This document shows, piece after piece, positions 55,118 to 64,000 of a DNA stretch of 64,000 bases. This stretch comes from Nocardia camponoti (GTDB taxonomy: Bacteria > Actinomycetota > Actinomycetes > Mycobacteriales > Mycobacteriaceae). The notes under the pieces are model-generated. The model was not told where the DNA came from. It worked only from the letters and a program-made list of their open reading frames with translations, and ran no database searches. Location: the NCBI RefSeq assembly GCF_014646135.1, contig NZ_BMMW01000001.1, forward strand, positions 389,570 through 453,569, written 5' to 3'. Each line of letters begins with the position of its first letter. Positions within the stretch are counted from its first letter, which is position 1. Both the position numbers and the translations under genes were made by a program.

Positions 55118-55519
55118 CTAGCGGGCGAGCAGAACGCTGGTAACCGCGTTGGTGAGCTGCATCGGGTCGATCGGATGCGAGACGGCGGCCTCAGCGCGTG
55201 ACCAGTTGGCCAACCACGCGTCATCGGGGCGACCGGTGAGCACAACGACCGGCGGGCATTCGTCGATTTCGTCTTTGAGCTGCTTGGCGATCCCGAGACC
55301 GCCCGCGGGCGCGGATTCACCGTCGAGGATGGCGAGGTCGATGCCGCCAGCGTCCATTTGTTCGATCACCACCGGCGCGGTGGCAACTTCGAAGAAGTCG
55401 AGTTCGGGCAGGTCGGCACGTGGTCGTCGCCCCAACGCGGTGATCACCTGTTGTCTGGTGTCGGCGTCGTTGCTATAGACCAGTACGCGAAGCGGGGTGG
55501 AACCTGTCGATTCGGCCAC
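55118..55519 (-). CDS. Orphan receiver-domain (response regulator-like) protein
   Basis: 133 residues from GTG 55519. The receiver fold shows LVYSNDADTRQQV (acidic pocket), phosphoacceptor Asp in LAILDGESAPAGGLG, Thr in VVVLTGRPDD and a final SHPIDPMQL in place of the usual KP. No output domain or kinase gene. A protein of the same size and make-up lies directly upstream of nuo in M. tuberculosis, where it is annotated as a response regulator. Conserved linkage suggests it affects nuo. Confidence 0.8.
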   Translation of the reverse strand: MAESTGSTPLRVLVYSNDADTRQQVITALGRRPRADLPELDFFEVATAPVVIEQMDAGGIDLAILDGESAPAGGLGIAKQLKDEIDECPPVVVLTGRPDDAWLANWSRAEAAVSHPIDPMQLTNAVTSVLLAR

Positions 55520-55588
55520 GTTGCCGATGGTACGTCCGCGCGCGCCGAGCCCGTGGTGGGTTCGCCGGAACTGGTCGCGTTCGCCGGT

Positions 55589-58033
<2,445 letters not shown>

Positions 58034-58041
58034 GAGTTGGC

Positions 58042-58464
58042 ATGTATTTGCGACAGGGCACCTTCTCGTATCTTGCCGAGCTCACCGACGAAGAAATCGC
58101 GGCGCAGGTGCGCTACGCGTTGCTCAACAATTGGCCGGTGTCGATTGAATACACCGACGACCCGCACCCGCGTAATACGTACTGGGAAATGTGGGGGTTG
58201 CCGCTTTTCGACCTCGACGAACCCGACGGTGTTCTCGCCGAAATCAACGCGTGCCGCGCCACCTTCCCCCGTCACTATGTGCGGGTCACGGCCTATGACG
58301 CGACCTACACCAAGCAAACAACGGCGCTGAGTTTCCTGGTGCAGCGCCCAGCCGTTGAACCGGGTTTCGAATTGGCCCGCACCGAAGGTGCCGATCGTAC
58401 GCAGCGCTACAGCGTGCGGTCGTATGCCACTGATCGCCCGCAGGGGCAACGGTATGGCGACTGA
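58042..58464 (+). CDS. cbbS: RuBisCO small subunit
   Basis: 140 residues from ATG 58042, 8 nt after the cbbL stop. The core [42 protein letters not shown] is typical. The C-terminal extension of about 30 residues (beyond [14 protein letters not shown] strand) forms the hairpin that lines the central pore of red-type enzymes. It overlaps cbbX by 11 bp. Confidence 0.96.
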   Translation: MYLRQGTFSYLAELTDEEIAAQVRYALLNNWPVSIEYTDDPHPRNTYWEMWGLPLFDLDEPDGVLAEINACRATFPRHYVRVTAYDATYTKQTTALSFLVQRPAVEPGFELARTEGADRTQRYSVRSYATDRPQGQRYGD

Positions 58465-59500
58465 CCGTGCGGTCAGTGGTTTCCAGCTAGCGAGGCCGGG
58501 CGCCACCAGCGCCCGGCCTTCGCGCCCCGGCGACGTCGATGCGGCGACGTCGCCGGAGGAAACACTGAGCGAAGACGCGTTATTGGATTTGTCGCTCGAC
58601 CTGGCCGGACACGATGTGGAAGAAACACTGACCCGCCTTGACGCGGAACTCATCGGGCTCGCCAATGTGAAAGAGCGGGTGCGCGAAATCGCGGCGCTGC
58701 TGATGATCGACCGTGCGCGCCGGCGATTTGGGCTGGAGTCGTCACGGCCAACGATGCACATGAGTTTCACCGGTGGCCCCGGCACCGGAAAGACGACGGT
58801 CGCGTTGCGGATGGCGCACATGCTGCACGCCCTTGGCTACATTCGAAAGCCCAAGGTGCACACCGTGACTCGCGACGATCTCGTTGGCCAGTTCATCGGG
58901 CACACCGCGCCGAAAACGAAAGAAGCATTGGCGAAAGCCGCTGGTGGCGTGCTGTTTATCGACGAGGCGTACTACCTGTTTCGACCCGAGAATGAGCGCG
59001 ATTACGGGCAGGAAGTCATTGAGATTCTCCTGCAAGAAATGGAAAACGAGCGCGCGAACCTTGTCGTGATTTTCGCGGGCTACCCGGATCGGATGGACCG
59101 GTTCTTCTCCGCCAATCCCGGGCTGTCGTCGCGGGTGCCGCATCATCTGGAATTCGCTGACTACACCCACGGCGAATTGATGAGCATCGCGGAATTGATG
59201 GTCGCCGGGGAGAACTTCCGGTTCGATTCGGCAGCGCGTACCGCGTTCGGTCAGTACCTCACCGCGCGCATGACGCGACCACGGTTTTCGAATGCGCGCA
59301 GCGTGCGCAACGCGATCGACCGTGCGCGGCTGCGGCAGGCGAAACGGCTGGTTGAGCTGGCGCGACCGCTGTCGAAGTCCGATCTCGTGACGCTCTGCGA
59401 TGCCGATATTTACGGCAGCAGCGTGTTCAGTGATGCCAAACAGGACGCCAAACAGGACGCCAAACAGGAGGTGCAGGTGGCGCCGTGCCCGATCGACTAA
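58454..59500 (+). CDS. cbbX: RuBisCO activase CbbX (AAA+)
   Basis: 348 residues from ATG 58454. Walker [14 protein letters not shown] and Walker [13 protein letters not shown] are present, with pore-loop-like [18 protein letters not shown]. CbbX uses ATP to pull on the C-terminus of red-type RuBisCO and remove inhibitory sugar phosphates. The C-terminus carries a three-fold DAKQ repeat not usual in the family. The N-terminal 50 residues are a variable extension. Confidence 0.95.
   Translation: MATDRAVSGFQLARPGATSARPSRPGDVDAATSPEETLSEDALLDLSLDLAGHDVEETLTRLDAELIGLANVKERVREIAALLMIDRARRRFGLESSRPTMHMSFTGGPGTGKTTVALRMAHMLHALGYIRKPKVHTVTRDDLVGQFIGHTAPKTKEALAKAAGGVLFIDEAYYLFRPENERDYGQEVIEILLQEMENERANLVVIFAGYPDRMDRFFSANPGLSSRVPHHLEFADYTHGELMSIAELMVAGENFRFDSAARTAFGQYLTARMTRPRFSNARSVRNAIDRARLRQAKRLVELARPLSKSDLVTLCDADIYGSSVFSDAKQDAKQDAKQEVQVAPCPID
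59432..59467 (+). repeat. 12-bp tandem repeat (three copies) in the 3' end of cbbX
   Basis: GA(T/C)GCCAAACAG three times, encoding [12 protein letters not shown]. Copy 2 and 3 are identical and copy 1 differs at one base, pointing to recent slippage expansion. Confidence 0.85.
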
Positions 59501-60564
59501 CGACATTAACCCGCTACACGATTGAACAAGAACACCTCCATCCCGGCTCATCAGGTGAGTTTTCCGCGCTGATCAATGTTGTTGCCACGGCGGCGAAGAT
59601 CATCGCGAATCAGGTGATGCGCGGTGCGATTCTGGATGCGCGCGAAGGGTATTCGGGCGGGCGTCGGCTTGACGCGCTCACCGATGAGGTGATGGTCGCG
59701 CAGACGCAGTGGACCGGGCATTTATCCGGGTTGCTTTCCGAGCAGCGCGAAGAGGTGCTCGCGATCGCAGCCGCACCCGGACGCGGGAAATACCTGCTCG
59801 CCTTCGATGCCCTCGACGGGGCGAGCAATATCGACGTGAATCTGCCCGTCGGTTCGATTTTCAGCATTCTGCGCGCACCGACGAGCGTGATTGACGGCGA
59901 AGGCGAACCGACCGAAGCCGACTTCCGGCAACCCGGCGTGCAGCAGGTATGCGCCGGGTTCACCCTGTACGGGCCAGCGACCATGCTCGTGCTCACGACC
60001 GGAAGCGGTGTCGACGGGTTCACTCTCGACCGCGAAATCGGCGCGTTCGTGCTCACGCACCCACAAATGCGTATTCCCGACGACAGCGCGGGATTCGCGA
60101 TTAACGCGGCCAACGAACGGTTTTGGGAACGACCCGTCCGTCGTTATGTGCAGGAATGTCTCGACGGTGTCGATGGACCGCGCGGGCGCGATTTCAATAT
60201 GCGCTGGGTCGCGAGCCTCGTCGCCGACACGTTCCACATCCTCACGCGCGGCGGCGTGTATTTGTACCCGCGCGACACCCGACATCACGCACAGGATGGG
60301 CGGGTTTCGTTGCTGTATGGGGCGAATCCGATCGCGTTCATCGTCGAACAAGCAGGCGGTGCGGCGACCACCGGACACCACCGGGTGATGACGGTGACGC
60401 CAACGGAAGTGCATCAACGGGTGCCCTTCATTTTCGGGTCACGCAACGAGGTTTTGCGGATCGAGCGCTATCACGCCGAACCCGATGCGGGTCCCAGTTT
60501 CGATTCGTCGTTGTTCGGGACGCGGTCGCTTTTTCGCCCCGCTAAGCATGAACAGCGCACATAG
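59485..60564 (+). CDS. cbbF: Class I fructose-1,6-bisphosphatase
   Basis: 359 residues from GTG 59485 with GGAGGTG 10 nt upstream; overlaps the cbbX end. It removes the 1-phosphate of FBP (and perhaps SBP) in the Calvin cycle. Metal-site motif is FDALDGASNIDVN, where the family usually has FDPLDGSSNID; the Asp residues are kept. Sugar-binding segments AGFTLYGPATMLVL and YGANPIAFIVEQAGG match class I enzymes. Confidence 0.92.
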   Translation: MPDRLTTLTRYTIEQEHLHPGSSGEFSALINVVATAAKIIANQVMRGAILDAREGYSGGRRLDALTDEVMVAQTQWTGHLSGLLSEQREEVLAIAAAPGRGKYLLAFDALDGASNIDVNLPVGSIFSILRAPTSVIDGEGEPTEADFRQPGVQQVCAGFTLYGPATMLVLTTGSGVDGFTLDREIGAFVLTHPQMRIPDDSAGFAINAANERFWERPVRRYVQECLDGVDGPRGRDFNMRWVASLVADTFHILTRGGVYLYPRDTRHHAQDGRVSLLYGANPIAFIVEQAGGAATTGHHRVMTVTPTEVHQRVPFIFGSRNEVLRIERYHAEPDAGPSFDSSLFGTRSLFRPAKHEQRT

Positions 60565-60579
60565 CTCGTAGGAGGCACC

Positions 60580-61458
60580 ATGTCGGTCAAGCATCCCGTT
60601 GTCGCGATTACCGGTTCCTCGGGTGCGGGGACGACAAGCGTCACGCGGGCGTTCGAGGAAATATTTCGGCGCGAAGGCGTGAGTGCCGTTGTGGTAGAAG
60701 GGGATTCGTTTCACCGCTACGACCGGAGCGAAATGAAGATCGCGATGGCCGAAGCTGAACAAATGGGCAACCACACGTTCTCCCATTTCGGTGAAGACGC
60801 GAATTTGCTGCCAGAACTAGAAACACTGTTTCGCGAATACGGCGAAACCGGGGTGGGACGCACCCGCAAATATCTACACGACGAAATCGAAGCCAAACCG
60901 TACGGGCAGCCGCCGGGCACGTTCACGCCGTGGGAAGACCTAGCACCGGGCAGTGACCTGCTGTTTTATGAGGGATTGCACGGGGCGGCGATTACCGAGA
61001 AGGTGAATGTCGCCCAGTACACCGACCTGCTCGTTGGTGTTGTCCCGATCATCAATCTCGAATGGATTCAGAAGGTGTACCGCGATAAGACGCATCGCGG
61101 CTATTCCAGCGAGGCGGTGATCGACACGATCCTGCGGCGCATGCCCGACTACGTGAAGTACATCTGTCCGCAGTTCTCGCACACGTATGTGAACTTTCAG
61201 CGCGTGCCGACCGTCGACACGTCGAATCCCTTTATCGCACGGTCCATTCCGACGGCGGACGAGAGTTTCGTGGTGATCCGCTTCGCTGATCCGAAGGTGA
61301 TCGACTTCCCGTACCTGCTGTCGATGCTGCACGATTCGTTCATGTCACGGTCGAACTGCATCGTCGTCCCCGGCGGGAAAATGGAGTTGGCGATGCAACT
61401 GATCTTCACCCCATTGATCCTGCGGTTAATGGACAAACGGCCCAAACGACTGCTCTAA
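60580..61458 (+). CDS. cbbP: Phosphoribulokinase
   Basis: 292 residues from ATG 60580 (TAGGAGGCACC upstream). P-loop GSSGAGTTS (12-20); the segments VEGDSFHRY, FSHFGEDANLL, DLLFYEGLHGA and KVYRDKTHRGYSSEAV are typical of bacterial class I PRK. It makes RuBP for RuBisCO. Its stop overlaps the convergent PLDc_N gene by 4 bp. It ends the cbb operon. Confidence 0.95.
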   Translation: MSVKHPVVAITGSSGAGTTSVTRAFEEIFRREGVSAVVVEGDSFHRYDRSEMKIAMAEAEQMGNHTFSHFGEDANLLPELETLFREYGETGVGRTRKYLHDEIEAKPYGQPPGTFTPWEDLAPGSDLLFYEGLHGAAITEKVNVAQYTDLLVGVVPIINLEWIQKVYRDKTHRGYSSEAVIDTILRRMPDYVKYICPQFSHTYVNFQRVPTVDTSNPFIARSIPTADESFVVIRFADPKVIDFPYLLSMLHDSFMSRSNCIVVPGGKMELAMQLIFTPLILRLMDKRPKRLL

Positions 61459-61808
61459 GGGGTGTCTTTGTCGAGTTCGGCCTGCTGACGACGCGCTTCG
61501 CGGCGCTGCTGTTCGGCGCGTTCCCGCAGGCCAGCGAGGAAAGCCTCGTCATCGTCGGGATTGGTCGCGACGTAGCGGCCCGGCCGATCGTATTCGCCGA
61601 ACCGGGTGGTGGACTTGGGCCGGGACTCGTCGAGCGGGCGGCCAGCGAAAAGCCACAGCAGCGCGCCGATGGTCGGGATGAGGATCACGACAAGCAGCCA
61701 CCCCATTTTCGGCAGATACCGGATGCCGCCGTCGGGGCTGGTGACGATGTCGACCAAGCAGTAAATCCACAGTGCGAGGGTGAGCAAACCCAGAATCGCG
61801 TACGGCAT
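61455..61808 (-). CDS. PLDc_N domain membrane protein
   Basis: 117 residues from ATG 61808. Two membrane helices (AILGLLTLALWIYCLVDIVTS and KMGWLLVVILIPTIGALLWLFAG) with GRP at the end fit the phospholipase D-nuclease N-terminal (PLDc_N) family, followed by a charged cytosolic tail rich in Arg, Glu and Gln. No catalytic HKD motif. It is convergent with the kinase gene. Function unknown; widespread in actinobacteria. Confidence 0.85.
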   Translation of the reverse strand: MPYAILGLLTLALWIYCLVDIVTSPDGGIRYLPKMGWLLVVILIPTIGALLWLFAGRPLDESRPKSTTRFGEYDRPGRYVATNPDDDEAFLAGLRERAEQQRREARRQQAELDKDTP

Positions 61809-61857
61809 GCGAAGAGGATGCCTTATCGCGCGCGAATGTGCCCAGTCGGGCGGCAAC

Positions 61858-63096
61858 TCAGTCGGGCAGGAGCGGAACTGACAAGCCCTCACCGGACTTC
61901 AACAGTGCCGCGCGCGTGACTGCCGCCGAACCGAAGCGGCGGCGAAGGTCGTCGAGCGTGGCGTCGAGGGTGTTGTCGGCGCGCGGTTCGAGCGGCAACG
62001 TGAGTTGCACGGCGTCGGCATTCTCCAGGTTGGTGAGCGACAACCCAATCAGCGTGATGCCGCGTTCGGCGATGATCGGACCTGCCGTGTCGAGCAGAAG
62101 GCGGGCCGCATGCCGGATCTCGGTGTTCGCGTCGGTGGCCTCGATGAGGGTGTGCGAGCGGGTCGCGCGGGTGAAGTCGTCGAATCGCAGTCGCAGAATT
62201 ACCGTGCGACATACGCGGTTTGCCGCGCGCAATCGGCGGCCGAGCCGGTCGGTGAGGCCGTCGACGAACGCGGCCAGTTCAGCGGGGTCGCGATGATGGC
62301 GACCGAGTGCGCGTTGCGCGCCGATCGAGCGGCGACGCACCCCGGTTTCGACCCGGCGCGGGTCGCGCGCCATCGACAGCGCGAAGAGATGGCGCGCGGC
62401 GGCGGGGCCGAGGAGCGCACGAAGGTATGGCTCGCCCAGTTCGGCGAGTTGGCCGACGCGGGTGATGCCGTTTTCGTGCAGCGTCGCGGCGGTGACCTTG
62501 CCGACGCCCCACAGCCGTTCCACCGGCAACGGGTGCAGGAAGTCCAGTTCACGATCGGGTTCGACTAGGCGCAGCCCGTCGGGTTTCGCGACTGCCGACG
62601 CGACTTTGGCGAGGAATTTCGTGCGCGCGATGCCGACGGAAATCGGCAACCCGACCTGCGCGCGGACCTGCGCGCGCAAGGTTTCGGCGATGGCCCGTGG
62701 TTCACCGCGAATGCGCCGCAGGCCGCCGACGTCGAGGAACGCTTCGTCGATGGAGATGCCTTCGACGATCGGGGTGGTGTCGGCGAACACCGCGAACACG
62801 GCTTTGCTCGCTTCGGCGTAGGCCGACATGCGCGGTGGAACGACAATAGCTTCGGGGCATAGTCGCAGCGCTTGGCCCAGATTCATGGGAGTCCGCACGC
62901 CGCGCGCTTTGGCTTCGTAGCTGGCCGCGAGCACGACACCGCCACCGACGAGGACGGGCTGGCCGCGCAGGCGTGGGTGGTCGCGTTGTTCGACTGATGC
63001 ATAGAACGAGTCCAGGTCGGCATGCAGGATCGACGCATCGTCGCGCGAACAGATGCGGGGACGACGGGAACTACCGGTGGAATCGGACACGAACAT
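61858..63096 (-). CDS. dinB: DNA polymerase IV (Y-family, DinB)
   Basis: About 412 residues from ATG 63096; the longer upstream frame is spurious. A GTG at 63090 could also start translation. Catalytic carboxylates: HADLDSFYASVEQ (DxD) and ISIDEAFLD. A helix-hairpin-helix (WGVGKVTAATLHENGITRVGQLAELGE) and little-finger region follow. It copies damaged DNA. A LexA-type SOS box overlaps its start codon. The C-terminal LPL motif in VQLTLPLEPR may be the beta-clamp contact. Confidence 0.93.
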   Translation of the reverse strand: MFVSDSTGSSRRPRICSRDDASILHADLDSFYASVEQRDHPRLRGQPVLVGGGVVLAASYEAKARGVRTPMNLGQALRLCPEAIVVPPRMSAYAEASKAVFAVFADTTPIVEGISIDEAFLDVGGLRRIRGEPRAIAETLRAQVRAQVGLPISVGIARTKFLAKVASAVAKPDGLRLVEPDRELDFLHPLPVERLWGVGKVTAATLHENGITRVGQLAELGEPYLRALLGPAAARHLFALSMARDPRRVETGVRRRSIGAQRALGRHHRDPAELAAFVDGLTDRLGRRLRAANRVCRTVILRLRFDDFTRATRSHTLIEATDANTEIRHAARLLLDTAGPIIAERGITLIGLSLTNLENADAVQLTLPLEPRADNTLDATLDDLRRRFGSAAVTRAALLKSGEGLSVPLLPD

Positions 63097-63103
63097 ATGT
63101 TCG
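63090..63103. promoter_or_regulatory. LexA (SOS) box at the dinB start
   Basis: CGAACATATGTTCG is a perfect palindrome and matches the actinobacterial SOS box CGAAC-N4-GTTCG. It covers the ATG of dinB, so repressor binding would block initiation; it also suggests a leaderless or slightly downstream start. The divergent BlaI-type gene is 97 bp away. Confidence 0.8.
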
Positions 63104-63199
63104 CATCGGGGTATGACAAAAAGACATCGATAGCTCACCTCATGACTCGCGGTAGTGTGAAGCCGATTTGTCTGGTTCGCGAGGAGGAGTTCGGCGGCG

Positions 63200-63577
63200 G
63201 TGCGTGGGTTCGGTGAGCTCGAAACGGTGCTGATGGATCGAATCTGGGATCGAGACGTCGACACAACAACGGTGCGCGAGTTGTTCGATGAACTCGCCGC
63301 CGAACGCGATATCGCGTACACGACGGTCATGTCGACGATGGACAACCTGCATCGCAAAGGTTGGTTGGGCCGCGAACGCGACGGCCGAGCCTACCGGTAT
63401 TGGCCGACGATGACGCGCGAAGAACACAGCGCGCAACTCATGCACCAAGCCCTCGGCATCGGCGGCCGATCCGACCTCGTGCTGAGCCACTTCGTCGACC
63501 GCATCAGCGACGACGAGTTCGCCGGATTGCGTGCCGCGTTGCGGCGAGAGGCCGCTCGCCGCGTCGAAACGAATTAG
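63200..63577 (+). CDS. BlaI/MecI/CopY-type regulator
   Basis: 125 residues from GTG 63200; GAGGAGGAG lies somewhat far upstream. Winged helix in LETVLMDRIWDRDVDTTTVRELFDELAAERDIAYTTVMSTMDNLHRKGWLGRERDGRAYRYWP, typical of the family. No BlaR1-type metalloprotease gene follows in the window; the next gene is an AlkZ-like protein. Target unknown. Confidence 0.85.
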   Translation: MRGFGELETVLMDRIWDRDVDTTTVRELFDELAAERDIAYTTVMSTMDNLHRKGWLGRERDGRAYRYWPTMTREEHSAQLMHQALGIGGRSDLVLSHFVDRISDDEFAGLRAALRREAARRVETN

Positions 63578-63587
63578 GTTGTCGCCC

Positions 63588-64000
63588 ATGGTGACTCTCA
63601 CGTGGGATCAGGTATTCGCGTGGCGCATGGCGCGCCAGTTCATCACCGACGCTGACGGCGGATCGGCGGCTTCGGTCGCGCGGCGGCTTGCTGGCGTGCA
63701 GGCGCAAGTCGCGTCAGCGGCCGAAACCGCGGTCGCGTTACGTGGCGGGGGCGCCGTCGCCGACGCGCTCGACATCGGTGCGCTGGTGAAAACCTGGGCG
63801 ATGCGCGGCACGCTGCACGCGATGACACCGAGCCATGCGGCGGCGGCGCTGTCGTTGATCGGGTCGGCGCGGACCTGGGAAAAGCCGTCATGGCAGAAGA
63901 CATTCGGGGCAAGCCCCGCTGACATCGCCGCCCTCGTTGACGCGGTCGGCGACGTGCTCGCTGACCAGCCACTGACCCGCGACGAACTCGTCGACGCCAT
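63588..64000 (+). CDS. Winged-helix AlkZ/YcaQ-like protein (5' part only)
   Basis: Starts at ATG 63588, 10 bp after the BlaI stop, and runs off the right edge (137 codons visible). The segment ARRLAGVQAQVASAAETAVALRG and LVKTWAMRGTLHAM are those of the AlkZ/HTH_42 winged-helix DNA-binding family, some members of which are DNA glycosylases for cross-link repair. The likely catalytic part lies beyond the window. Close to dinB, it may be part of a DNA-repair neighbourhood. Confidence 0.75.
   Translation, partial: MVTLTWDQVFAWRMARQFITDADGGSAASVARRLAGVQAQVASAAETAVALRGGGAVADALDIGALVKTWAMRGTLHAMTPSHAAAALSLIGSARTWEKPSWQKTFGASPADIAALVDAVGDVLADQPLTRDELVDA

Overview
The window is high-GC DNA from an actinobacterium, most likely of the order Mycobacteriales (Nocardia/Rhodococcus/Mycobacterium relatives). 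The signs are a ChoD-type cholesterol oxidase, a deazaflavin (F420)-type nitroreductase, a 13-subunit nuo operon preceded by an orphan receiver-domain protein as in mycobacteria, an actinobacterial LexA box, and frequent GTG starts with ATGA/GTGA overlaps. No rRNA, tRNA or CRISPR array was found.

Layout. (1) 1-3.3 kb, minus: an operon of APS kinase, DUF1214 protein, SDR and sulfotransferase, which looks like a sulfation module making its own PAPS, divergent from an IclR regulator (3.4-4.3 kb). (2) 4.4-8.8 kb, plus: GntR regulator, allophanate hydrolase-type amidase, isochorismatase-type amidohydrolase and permease, probably a urea/biuret-type nitrogen scavenging cluster. (3) 8.8-17.2 kb: mixed redox genes (NmrA-like, cholesterol oxidase, AurF-like diiron protein, F420-type nitroreductase) and their regulators. 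(4) 17.2-24.3 kb: accessory zone with a tyrosine recombinase, a HEAT/MerR-HEAT pair, a TetR/TauD-dioxygenase pair with two operators, and a duplicated-domain lipoprotein.

(5) 24,662-32,350: a complete Tn7-like transposon. It encodes TnsA, TnsB, TnsC/TniB and TniQ, has matching ends (TGTCC...GGACA) with TnsB-type repeats, and is flanked by a perfect 5-bp target duplication (AAATA). Its cargo is two secreted proteins, one unknown protein and a small DUF6968-like protein. (6) 32.5-39.3 kb: a zinc-motif coiled-coil protein, a fragment resembling the C-terminus of methionine aminopeptidase, a TipA-like MerR regulator, two coupled MutS-like ATPases, and a membrane-anchored binding-protein-like protein.

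(7) 39.3-54.8 kb, minus: nuoA to nuoN, respiratory complex I, with nuoH and nuoI joined in one open reading frame. A receiver-domain protein lies upstream. (8) 55.6-61.5 kb: a Calvin-cycle cluster, cbbR divergent from cbbL-cbbS-cbbX-fructose bisphosphatase-phosphoribulokinase, with a red-type form I RuBisCO. (9) 61.5-64 kb: PLDc_N-type membrane protein, LexA-box-bearing dinB, a BlaI-type regulator and the start of an AlkZ-like protein.

Together the window joins a core energy block (complex I plus CO2 fixation) to an accessory zone reshaped by at least one transposition event.
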